From a virus: a DNA stretch of 20,619 bases. Below are positions 12,335 through 18,711 of the stretch, one piece after another (the first letter of the stretch is position 1; each line of letters begins with the position of its first letter). The notes under the pieces were generated by a model. It was given only the letters and a program-made list of their open reading frames with translations, was not told the DNA's origin and did no database searches. The stretch is from positions 1 to 20,619 of the IMG/VR virus record IMGVR_UViG_3300009481_000141; one strand, written 5' to 3'. A program made the position numbers and the translations under genes.

Positions 12335-12526
12335 ATGGATAACATCATTAGAAACATCATCACAGACGTAGAGTATTTACTTGATGAAATTGCGATAAAG
12401 AAAGCAGATGAGTTTGAATCTGAGGCTGAATCTTTTTTAGATAAATTAAATACCAATTATGAAATTGAGGATGTAAACGAAATTGATCGCAAGGTGACCT
12501 GTCTTATTTCTATTCCCCAGTCTTAG
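12335..12526 (+). CDS. Small acidic helical protein
   Basis: A 63-aa protein starting at ATG 12335 without a visible ribosome site. It is mostly amphipathic helix with many Glu, Asp and Ile residues, which suggests a small dimeric or partner-binding protein. The end overlaps the convergent gene at 12510 by 17 nt. A putative promoter lies 24 bp upstream. Not recognised. Confidence 0.5.
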   Translation: MDNIIRNIITDVEYLLDEIAIKKADEFESEAESFLDKLNTNYEIEDVNEIDRKVTCLISIPQS

Positions 12527-12944
12527 GAGTAATAACTGCTTCCACCATTCGAGTAGTCATTGGTTTAATCGTTAACTTATTGCCTTTCTTGACTGAGCTG
12601 TAGTATTCAATTTCTTCGGCAGTGAAATCATTAATCATGAATCTGCATTTCTTGCCTTGTTGCCAATCAGGATCTGGATCTAATGGATCCCACCACAACA
12701 CGAATTCAAATGGAGATTCGCCTAGAGCTTTATATCCGGGCATGGATTGATGCATCTTATGCACCCTTGTAGCCAAATCAGTGATATTGGTATAGATATC
12801 TGGAGTTAGTAATTTCCTATATTCCCTTTCGAATGGCAAGGCATCCTGCCAATTAATCCATGAGTCGTAGACGACTGATCGAATTGTTAGGTATGTCTCT
12901 CCATTAGGGGCAAGGAACTTATCCAATTCATCCTCTGTAGTCAT
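12510..12944 (-). CDS. Hypothetical 144-aa protein
   Basis: Start is ATG 12944, preceded by a good GGAGG ribosome site; the open frame upstream to 13238 is just the shadow of the methyltransferase-like gene. The protein has aspects of a compact soluble domain, with FVLWWDPLDPDPDWQ in the centre and a C-terminal MTTRMVEAV segment. It overlaps the methyltransferase-like gene by 17 nt at its start, so the two are probably co-translated. No family is recognised. Confidence 0.6.
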   Translation of the reverse strand: MTTEDELDKFLAPNGETYLTIRSVVYDSWINWQDALPFEREYRKLLTPDIYTNITDLATRVHKMHQSMPGYKALGESPFEFVLWWDPLDPDPDWQQGKKCRFMINDFTAEEIEYYSSVKKGNKLTIKPMTTRMVEAVITPKTGE

Positions 12945-13554
12945 AATCCCTCCCGTATGAAGCTTTGTATGTTTCGGTCCAGTCAGCTTCTCCGCTGTAT
13001 TCGTTGAAGACGACACGTCCCATTTGGCTGAATACGTTGTGGAAACGAGACAGCATGGTTTGAAATTTGGAGGGATCAGTTGGTGGCAAATAACTAATTG
13101 CCGACCAATCAGATGGAGATACTCCTCGAAATGTTTCCAGCTCCTCGTCCCACCATTGAGGACGTAATCTTCTGAATGGAATACACATGGGAAAGTCCCA
13201 TAGCCAAGGTGCTCGAATAATTGATTCGTTATGAGCAATCCAAATCACACACTGCTCAATACGACCTTGCCGATACTCAGTCAGTGCTTTATTTAAAAGT
13301 CTTCTAGTAAGACCAGCTCCAGCAGGGGCACCAATAAAGACTCTGCGATCACCACTGATTTTCCAATCTTTATGGACAATATCTTCGAGAGTATCTTTGT
13401 CCCTGTCATAGAAACGAGATGCAATAACAGACCGATTAATATCCTTAGTGGAATATGGATCAAGATCAATTGTTCCTAATACGGAACGGGCTCCTCTTAT
13501 GACTTCAGCCGGTGGAGCTAGGTCACATTTATTGACTCTCCTTGGCTCTGGCAT
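12928..13554 (-). CDS. Phage adenine methyltransferase-like protein lacking NPPY
   Basis: The 208-aa protein follows the plan of phage DNA N6-adenine methyltransferases. It has an N-terminal TIDLDPYSTKDINR block (28-41), the usual DLDPASS region, and SRFYDRD. A helix with LLNKALTEYRQG and WIAHNE follows, then WLWDFPMCIPFRRLR (117-131). At the place of the catalytic (N/D)PP(Y/F) motif it reads FIGAPAGAGL (73-82), so the target-base pocket is missing. It could be an inactive relative or an enzyme with changed chemistry. The neighbours are hypothetical; the upstream gene ends 3 nt before the start. Confidence 0.6.
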   Translation of the reverse strand: MPEPRRVNKCDLAPPAEVIRGARSVLGTIDLDPYSTKDINRSVIASRFYDRDKDTLEDIVHKDWKISGDRRVFIGAPAGAGLTRRLLNKALTEYRQGRIEQCVIWIAHNESIIRAPWLWDFPMCIPFRRLRPQWWDEELETFRGVSPSDWSAISYLPPTDPSKFQTMLSRFHNVFSQMGRVVFNEYSGEADWTETYKASYGRDYDYRG

Positions 13555-13557
13555 GAC

Positions 13558-14013
13558 TTATATCTCATCCATCATTGCTTGTATCCTTTTAGCCGGATGA
13601 TCTCTGGGGATGATCGCAGCCGAGCCTCCTGAGTTATCAAGTAAAAGGATGCAAATCTCTTCGTCAAATTTGCATTTATTGACCTTGGCTAAAACGTCTT
13701 TAAGGAATTCAATGACAGTTGTATCTCCTTCTTTCTGAGCTTCTTTCAAGTCCTGCTCAAGTGAAAACCTATTTATATAATTCTGCTTTTCAATATTGGG
13801 CTTACCATGCCTACTTGCTAGTTTGACGATTAAAGCTCCTTCTCCCATGTAACTCATGAGGGAGTCAAACTTGCCAATTAAATCAGAGATTATTGCTTCG
13901 CAGATTCTGACGTTTAATTCTTTTGATGCTTCTTTGTTCGATGAAGAAACAGATTTATCTATTAATTCAGGGAAAAATTTGACGAGTAGTTCTGTTGGCT
14001 TTGGTCGTGCCAT
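13558..14013 (-). CDS. Hypothetical 151-aa helical protein
   Basis: Starts with MARPKPTELLVKFFPELIDK at ATG 14013 and ends at 13558, 3 nt before the next start. The sequence is mostly helical with charged surfaces and a central NIEKQNYINRF segment. The C-terminal part has ILLLDNSGGSAAII, then DHPAKRIQAMMDEI. Small basic-start helical proteins in phages include small terminase subunits and DNA-binding accessory proteins, but I see no firm match. It overlaps the upstream 67-aa gene by 47 nt. Confidence 0.6.
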   Translation of the reverse strand: MARPKPTELLVKFFPELIDKSVSSSNKEASKELNVRICEAIISDLIGKFDSLMSYMGEGALIVKLASRHGKPNIEKQNYINRFSLEQDLKEAQKEGDTTVIEFLKDVLAKVNKCKFDEEICILLLDNSGGSAAIIPRDHPAKRIQAMMDEI

Positions 14014-14170
14014 ACGCTCTTTCGTAGTATGTGACTAAGGCGCTGTCTGATAAGTATTCCGCTTGGTGAAGCGAAGGTACATAACATCTGTATTTAGGAT
14101 CTTCAATACAAGATTCAACTAATAAACTTAGCGAGGAATGTAGATTCCAGAGATCGTTAGCTATAGCCAT
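13967..14170 (-). CDS. Small hypothetical protein (67 aa)
   Basis: ATG 14170 begins a helical N-terminal half (NDLWNLHSSLSLLVES) followed by a Tyr- and Ser-rich segment (VPSLHQAEYLSDSALV). It lies 9 nt downstream of the ThyX-like gene and overlaps the next gene by 47 nt in another frame. The spacing and composition make it probable. No function is visible. Confidence 0.55.
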   Translation of the reverse strand: MAIANDLWNLHSSLSLLVESCIEDPKYRCYVPSLHQAEYLSDSALVTYYERAYGTTKANRTTRQIFP

Positions 14171-14179
14171 AACAAAACC

Positions 14180-14920
14180 TCATGCTGCTATCCAACGCTG
14201 TTTTTTCTTGGTTCTTTTCTTTTCTAATCCTGAATACCACCAGCTATAAATCTCAGGAACCCATTTACGTATTTCTATAACAATCAAATCAATTAATGAC
14301 TTCATTTCATAGCTACTACGCATGAGTGTGACTCGCTCAAGTAGACGAAGCCAATCACCAAGACTCCCAGTCACTGTAGCGTTAATCAACAGATTTTGTG
14401 GTAATGACTCCTGTGCAACTTCCTTTGCGATACCTCGTTCTCGTGCAGCATTAAAGTCTATCAATCCTGAATAGGCTGCTGCTAGTTGTTCATTCCTATC
14501 AGTTTCTGTCCACTTGAATTGCTTGTCATCGTCTGGCGTATAAAAGCCAACAACTCTTGAGTAGACAAAGTCTTCAATAGATGTGTTGAAATCTTTTACT
14601 GGTAAACGATATGAATCCGCTGTTTCATGTATTGATTGACTACTGAAACAAAGAGATCGACACATCTCTTTCAAATCATTAATAGTAGGTTGGTCTCCCC
14701 TTATATGAAGAGTCAGGTGAGGGTGATCGAATGGGACATAGGCTTCGTTAGTGATCATCCTCTTATCTTTAACGGCAGGAGTCCACTGGTCGATAAACAT
14801 TTTTCCACTCTTATCTTCAGCAGGAGAAGAAGTATCATCTTCATCTAAAACCACTGCTGTAGGCTTATACGATCTATCAGTTAGTGTTTTGAAAACGTTG
14901 TATAAAAGTTTCTGTGGCAT
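14180..14920 (-). CDS. ThyX-like protein with degenerate signature
   Basis: A 246-aa protein; ATG 14920 is preferred because GGTGAAGAG precedes it, while the frame upstream only offers TTG 14974. Two parts recall flavin-dependent thymidylate synthase ThyX. One is HLTLHIRGD...CFSSQSIHETADSYRL (69-106), at the place of the RHRxxSxNExSxRY signature. The other is AKEVAQESLPQNLLIN...TGSLGDWLRLLERV (165-197), like the LP.n......W...L block. The Arg and His residues of the signature and the Arg before the Q/E-R box are missing. A catalytic ThyX role is therefore doubtful; an altered or pseudo-enzyme is likely. dCMP deaminase nearby supports a nucleotide context. Confidence 0.5.
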   Translation of the reverse strand: MPQKLLYNVFKTLTDRSYKPTAVVLDEDDTSSPAEDKSGKMFIDQWTPAVKDKRMITNEAYVPFDHPHLTLHIRGDQPTINDLKEMCRSLCFSSQSIHETADSYRLPVKDFNTSIEDFVYSRVVGFYTPDDDKQFKWTETDRNEQLAAAYSGLIDFNAARERGIAKEVAQESLPQNLLINATVTGSLGDWLRLLERVTLMRSSYEMKSLIDLIVIEIRKWVPEIYSWWYSGLEKKRTKKKQRWIAA

Positions 14921-15050
14921 CTCTTCACCACCAATCTTATTAACGGAAAACGGCTGGAAAGACACAATGCACAATATTTCTTCTACGCAGAAGTTAGATC
15001 ACTTACTCACGAAGTGCAAGAGTTGTCTTTCAAATGTCCCGATTAAATAA

Positions 15051-15236
15051 TTAAGAATCCATCGATTTATATTCATCGCTTAATTTGATATTCGCTACGA
15101 CATCATCACGAGTCTGTCCTCTTTTCTCTAAATCATCAAGCCACCACTGCATTCCTTCAGCGTCTGGCTCTCTCGCTAGTAGATCTCGATAAGTTTCCTT
15201 GATAAAAACCACATTCGAATCTGATGAATCTGTCAT
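15051..15236 (-). CDS. Single-domain DUF4214 protein
   Basis: A 61-aa protein almost entirely one DUF4214 repeat: a YRDLLAREPDAEGMQWW segment, then LEKRGQTRDDVVANIKLSDEY. This domain recurs in cyanobacterial and phage proteins with structural or surface roles. The start ATG 15236 lies within a TTGCAAC-type motif shared with the region before 3119. A second DUF4214 protein is encoded upstream at 15291-15935, with 54 nt between them. Confidence 0.75.
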   Translation of the reverse strand: MTDSSDSNVVFIKETYRDLLAREPDAEGMQWWLDDLEKRGQTRDDVVANIKLSDEYKSMDS

Positions 15237-15290
15237 GCAAGTTGCAAGATACTTAACATAAATTAACAGAAAGCAAATGGATCTGCTGGT

Positions 15291-15935
15291 TTAGTCAACC
15301 CTGTATTTATCTTCTAAGGCTTTAATACGTTTTTCAAGATCACTCTCGCCATTACCATCATCAATTCCGATATCAGAATTGTTTCCGTATTTCTTAAATA
15401 GATCCTCTGGGTCTAAGTATTCAGGAGGTGATCCTTCATATCGATCTCCGTGAAATCTATCCGCAGCTCCAATTTCATTAATACCAAGATGGACACTGTT
15501 TCTCATCTCAGGTAAAAACCTTTGATAGTAATCGTCGGTCATTCTGTTACCAGCCGATGATGCAGCGCTGATAGCGTCATAGATGCCATACTTTCTATCG
15601 TTGTAATTATCCCGATCAGGATTTGGTCTTCTTGGTCTTTCTGGATATGGTCTTCTTGGTCTTCCCGGCTTAGGTGGCTTAGGAACCTCTGGCAGAGTGA
15701 TTGAATTTTCTTCTTTTCCTCTGTTATAGCCATCGTATTCAGGGCTACGTCTAATATTTGCGATTACTTCTTCTCTTGTTTGACCTCTTTCATGAATGTC
15801 ATCTGCCCAGTACTTACGACCTTCATCGCCTAGATCTCTACCAAGCTCTTGCTGATAAACACCTTCTAACCATTTTTCTGTTCTTTCTCTTGCGGTCTTT
15901 TGAGGATCGCTACCCATTGGTGCTATCGCAGTCAT
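15291..15935 (-). CDS. DUF4214 protein with Pro/Arg-rich linker
   Basis: A 214-aa protein. Residues 21-67 form a DUF4214 unit (GVYQQELGRDLGDEGRKYW, HERGQTREEVIANIRRSPEY). A Pro/Arg/Lys-rich linker (80-110) follows. The rest is a helical C-terminal half with Asp/Gly-rich patches and a short coiled coil (DLEKRIKALEDKY) at the end. The linker plus coiled coil suggests a fibrous or assembly protein, possibly virion-associated. The paralogue of 61 aa downstream has only the DUF4214 unit. Export or assembly role is inference. Confidence 0.7.
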   Translation of the reverse strand: MTAIAPMGSDPQKTARERTEKWLEGVYQQELGRDLGDEGRKYWADDIHERGQTREEVIANIRRSPEYDGYNRGKEENSITLPEVPKPPKPGRPRRPYPERPRRPNPDRDNYNDRKYGIYDAISAASSAGNRMTDDYYQRFLPEMRNSVHLGINEIGAADRFHGDRYEGSPPEYLDPEDLFKKYGNNSDIGIDDGNGESDLEKRIKALEDKYRVD

Positions 15936-15977
15936 TATTGATCAATTAAATTAATAACCTTTATACAGTTTAGGAAA

Positions 15978-16652
15978 TTATTCAGTCATAAATTTTGGAG
16001 TCATGATCGAATTAACAGGCTGACCTGAGCCCATACGCCAATCGATCCAGATCTTATTTGTTTTCTCTAATCTCTCAAATGTTTTTGGGTCTTTATTTGC
16101 AGTGGTTTCTAGAAAGCAAAGCGTTTCACTTTCTAATTTACGAGTACTGAATTCAATATCAATCGTATCTAGTGAGCGTCGATGGTGGAAATGAGGTACA
16201 CCTTTGATCTTCATATGCAGCGGATTGCAGCAGTTATTATCTCCACAAATCATTTTCATTGGTAGCCGTCCAATATCTCCCCAAGTAAACCAACAGGCGA
16301 CACGAGCAGCAGAATATTGACGACCAGAATTCCAGTGTCGAGGTATTGGGAAATAACTTGAATTACAGCGAGTATGAAACTTTCCTCTCCAAGGCCAGCA
16401 TTCATCTGCTGTAGACATCTCAACGAAAGACCAGAATTCAAGAAACCTTCTGCGATGTGTTTTCTCTATTCGATGCACATCTAGAGAAAGTCTTCCTTCA
16501 GTTAAGGAACTAACGCATCGAACACAGGCGTGACTATCTGTGTATCTAGGAATGAGTGCATCCCTTGACCCAATACTGTGTTCATGGAAAAAACATAAGG
16601 GACCGCCTTCAATCTTTGAATGCAAATCTGGAGGGAGAGCCCACTGTGCCAT
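15978..16652 (-). CDS. HNH_3-like zinc protein with lost catalytic His
   Basis: A 224-aa protein. A zinc-knuckle-like N-terminus (CFFH...ACVRC, Cys20, Cys43, Cys46) is followed by an HNH_3-type core: ECWPWRGKF (84-92), GRQYSAARVACWFTWGDIG (110-128) and MICGDNNCCNPLHM (134-147). In active relatives the second block has an AHR His and the third begins with a His before Cys. Here these are Ala-Ala-Arg and Met-Ile, so nuclease activity is doubtful. The C-terminal part is unassigned. It may be a DNA-binding regulator derived from a nuclease. It ends 42 bp upstream of the DUF4214 gene. Confidence 0.6.
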   Translation of the reverse strand: MAQWALPPDLHSKIEGGPLCFFHEHSIGSRDALIPRYTDSHACVRCVSSLTEGRLSLDVHRIEKTHRRRFLEFWSFVEMSTADECWPWRGKFHTRCNSSYFPIPRHWNSGRQYSAARVACWFTWGDIGRLPMKMICGDNNCCNPLHMKIKGVPHFHHRRSLDTIDIEFSTRKLESETLCFLETTANKDPKTFERLEKTNKIWIDWRMGSGQPVNSIMTPKFMTE

Positions 16653-16654
16653 GT

Positions 16655-16897
16655 TTATTTAGTGTTAAAAGGAAAACCCTTTGGTGGATCAAATTTGCCG
16701 CCGAGTGCAATTAACTGCTTGGACTTGGGTAATAGACCAATGTGATCTATAGGCCATAGTTCTTTGCGAGTTGACTTTTCTAAAGCAATTGGAACAAGAA
16801 TGTCTTTAACGCCAGTCGCTTCAGGAGCACCGACGACCATTCCTTGCTTTCCGTCAACTTTGTTTTTGACTCGATGACCTAGTTTTAGGTCTAACAT
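16655..16897 (-). CDS. Small beta-rich hypothetical protein
   Basis: An 80-aa protein starting at ATG 16897. The N-terminal part (LGHRVKNKVDGKQGMVVGAPEATG) and repeated short strands suggest a small barrel of the SH3/KOW type, which often binds nucleic acid or proteins. The end is Lys/Pro/Gly-rich. It lies 2 nt upstream of the HNH-like gene in the same direction, so the two probably share a transcript. No named family. Confidence 0.6.
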   Translation of the reverse strand: MLDLKLGHRVKNKVDGKQGMVVGAPEATGVKDILVPIALEKSTRKELWPIDHIGLLPKSKQLIALGGKFDPPKGFPFNTK

Positions 16898-16946
16898 TGA
16901 TTACCTGTTCTGTCATCTTGATTGATACAGTACGCAATCTAGTTGT

Positions 16947-17471
16947 TTATGCAAGCTCGCCGCTGATTTCTCTAGGTTCATTATCATCATCTGGCTCAAG
17001 TGGACCTCTAATCGGGATGCGATGCACAGCAATACCAGCCTCTATAAACATTTCTCTGGCTGTGTCGAATGACTGTTGCCATCTAAGTGGTTCAACAAAA
17101 TCAGGCACAACAACTTTATTGATGTCAGCTTGAATTAAGACAGCAGCACAATTACTGCATGTCATCAAAGGCCATATATACATCGTTGCGCCTGTCAAAG
17201 AAACACCTGATTTTGCTGCGAATGCAACACAATTCATCTCAGCATGAACTGTCATTGACAGACGAGTATCTCTATCAGTTAATCGAGTGTTTGTATCAGT
17301 AATGCCGACAGGTAGGCCATTAAAACCTTGCGCTAAAATACGTCTATCTCTAACAGCTATAGCGCCGACTTTAGTACTGGGATCTTTTGACCAACCTGCA
17401 ATATTGGAAGCAAGAACTAGGAAGCGTTGATCCCAATGTTTTGGTGCTTTTGGTGGCTTTAAATTTTGCAT
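16947..17471 (-). CDS. dcd-like: Deoxycytidylate (dCMP) deaminase
   Basis: Zinc-dependent enzyme converting dCMP to dUMP, the precursor for dTMP or modified pyrimidines. The 174-aa protein shows SKDPSTKVGAIAV (28-40), the HAEMN motif with zinc-ligand His76 and catalytic Glu78, and PLMTCSNCAA (101-110) with zinc ligands Cys105 and Cys108. This is the complete ComE/dCMP-deaminase signature. The start is ATG 17471, divergent from a gene at 17496. T4-like phages carry such enzymes for nucleotide supply. The ThyX-like gene further along the strand would be the natural partner but appears degenerate. Confidence 0.9.
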   Translation of the reverse strand: MQNLKPPKAPKHWDQRFLVLASNIAGWSKDPSTKVGAIAVRDRRILAQGFNGLPVGITDTNTRLTDRDTRLSMTVHAEMNCVAFAAKSGVSLTGATMYIWPLMTCSNCAAVLIQADINKVVVPDFVEPLRWQQSFDTAREMFIEAGIAVHRIPIRGPLEPDDDNEPREISGELA

Positions 17472-17495
17472 AGAATATAAATGGAGGGATTATTT

Positions 17496-17711
17496 ATGAT
17501 TGAACTTTTGTCTGTTATTGGTGTAGCGACTGCCGGAGCATTGTGGCGTATTGCTTTCACTCAAGGCAGTATGAAGCGAGGTATGGAGGCAATCCTCAGA
17601 GAAGTGCAATTACTTAGAGGAGAGGTAGCCAAAGATATCATTATTGTAAAAGAAGAATTAAGAGATCACGAAGAAAGGCTTAGAAAATTAGAAACTAGCA
17701 AGAGGCGATGA
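17496..17711 (+). CDS. Small membrane protein with coiled coil
   Basis: A GGAGGG ribosome site at 17483-17488 precedes ATG 17496, so this start is chosen over ATG 17481, which would put the site inside the gene. The 71-aa protein has a transmembrane helix at about 2-20, then a heptad-rich helix (about 28-68) ending Lys/Arg-rich. It has the same elements as the XhlA-like protein at 3601-3810 in reverse order. The stop overlaps the next start (ATGA). Role unknown. Confidence 0.6.
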   Translation: MIELLSVIGVATAGALWRIAFTQGSMKRGMEAILREVQLLRGEVAKDIIIVKEELRDHEERLRKLETSKRR

Positions 17712-17863
17712 GCTGTTACAACTGCAATGGAGTTTTAATCTGGAAGGGGGAGATTAACTGCTCTGAAGATTTTCCTGATGGTGAATTTAATTTGCACACA
17801 ACGTTAGTCTGTGAAACATGCAAGGCATATGTTGAGGTCTACGCTAATACAAATATTAAGTAA
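17708..17863 (+). CDS. Small zinc-ribbon protein, paralogue of 8432-8578
   Basis: A 51-aa protein with Cys3-x-x-Cys6 and Cys35-x-x-Cys38, the ribbon plan of the 48-aa protein at 8432. Both start M-(S/N)-C-x-x-C-N and share LIW after the first knuckle and VEVY after the second. ATG 17708 overlaps the upstream stop as ATGA. Two copies of a small ribbon in one element suggest parallel use, for example at different promoters or complexes. Function unknown. Confidence 0.65.
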   Translation: MSCYNCNGVLIWKGEINCSEDFPDGEFNLHTTLVCETCKAYVEVYANTNIK

Positions 17864-17899
17864 AGAATAAATAGATTCAGAATCAGTAGACTAGGAAGC

Positions 17900-18034
17900 A
17901 TGATCATCATCTATCAAGAGCACATCGACGTGCTGGAGAAAGAAGTTGACGTGCTTGCTAATGAAGTACGTTTCTTAAAAGAGCAACTGGAATATAAATC
18001 TTTAGGACCGCCATTAGAACCAGACAAACATTAA
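17900..18034 (+). CDS. 44-aa coiled-coil protein
   Basis: ATG 17900 to TAA 18032-18034. The peptide has Val/Leu heptads with Glu/Lys flanks (DVLEKEVDVLANEVRFLKEQL), a near-certain coiled coil, then a Pro-rich end. It overlaps the convergent 104-aa gene by 4 nt. No strong ribosome site is visible. Small coiled-coil genes of this kind can be dimerising partners; function unknown. Confidence 0.5.
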   Translation: MIIIYQEHIDVLEKEVDVLANEVRFLKEQLEYKSLGPPLEPDKH

Positions 18035-18345
18035 ACAGCTCCTGCCTCTACATCAGCACCAGAACCAACTTCATCTGTGCCTAATTGGTTAGGTCTCCAT
18101 CCGCTTTGCCAAATTTCTCTTGATTTAATTTGTAGATCGTTAAATGTTTTGCCGTGATCATCGAGATACTTAACGATGATGTCTTTTATATTGTCTCCAC
18201 CGGGATATCCAGAGTAACGAGTATAGAGTCGAGCAAGGTCAACGATGTCTTGCTTGCTTAATTCTTTCAAACTCTTGCCAGTAATAGCATCAACAGTCGG
18301 CCTGTCTAAGCTATACATCGGATGAGTAGAGAAAATAGCAATCAT
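18031..18345 (-). CDS. Hypothetical 104-aa protein
   Basis: ATG 18345 begins a soluble protein. The N-terminal half has THPMYSLDRPTVDAITGKSL, then SKQDIVDLARLYTRYSGYPG, which looks like a well-packed helical domain. The C-terminal segment reads WQSGWRPNQLGTDEVGSGAD. From memory this resembles small cyanophage hypothetical proteins, but I cannot confirm it. It lies just downstream of the iteron region, whose promoter would probably serve it. Confidence 0.6.
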   Translation of the reverse strand: MIAIFSTHPMYSLDRPTVDAITGKSLKELSKQDIVDLARLYTRYSGYPGGDNIKDIIVKYLDDHGKTFNDLQIKSREIWQSGWRPNQLGTDEVGSGADVEAGAV

Positions 18346-18377
18346 TTTTGTATGTTCTTTCTTTCATATTGAATCAC

Positions 18378-18641
18378 AAAGGGTACAGGGTGTACAGGGA
18401 TCCACGCTTTCTATAACCTTTCCTAGAAATTGCTCTTCCTTTTAAATGTCTTTCTTATTCTTTTTTTCGTATAAATCGATCATAGCGTTTCTAAGAGATT
18501 GAAGATTTTTAAAATGCTGCTGAATTACTAGGAAAGGTTATACAGAGAGTGGAACCGTGTACCCTTTCTTGAGACTCATTTATTACTAGTTAATTTCAAG
18601 CAAGATGCCGTACCCTTTATTGGTGTACAAGGGGTACAGGG
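18378..18641. repeat. Iteron and inverted-repeat region, candidate replication origin
   Basis: In the 366-bp gap between two minus-strand genes, GGGTACA-type repeats occur at 18381 and 18632 (forward) and at 18558 and 18610 (reverse; the last is a partial copy lacking the first T). Related TGTACAGGG and TGTACAAGG copies lie at 18391 and 18624. A 15-bp arm TATAACCTTTCCTAG (18412-18426) has an exact inverted copy at 18528-18542, extending to imperfect arms of about 45 bp. The segment between is AT-rich. Repeat clusters flanking an AT-rich unwinding region beside a VapE-type primase-helicase gene are the form of satellite and phage origins. Promoter or repressor sites for the 104-aa gene could also be here. 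Confidence 0.5.
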
Positions 18642-18646
18642 TCAAT

Positions 18647-18681
18647 AAAAAAGACTGCCACTACTAGAAAGAGTGACAGCC
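18647..18681 (-). terminator. Rho-independent terminator after primase-helicase
   Basis: On the minus strand GGCTGTCAC (18681-18673) pairs with GTGGCAGTC (18661-18653) as a 9-bp stem with two G-U pairs, around an 11-nt loop. Six T follow at once (18652-18647). It lies 31 nt after the stop of the primase-helicase gene and would separate that transcript from genes downstream. Confidence 0.75.
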
Positions 18682-18711
18682 AAGTTGTTGAGATTTAGAG
18701 GTTTGTCTCAG

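Noticed and set aside
12945-13238. Longer start for the 144-aa gene
   Set aside because: The upstream part is the shadow frame of the methyltransferase-like gene and a GGAGG site precedes ATG 12944.
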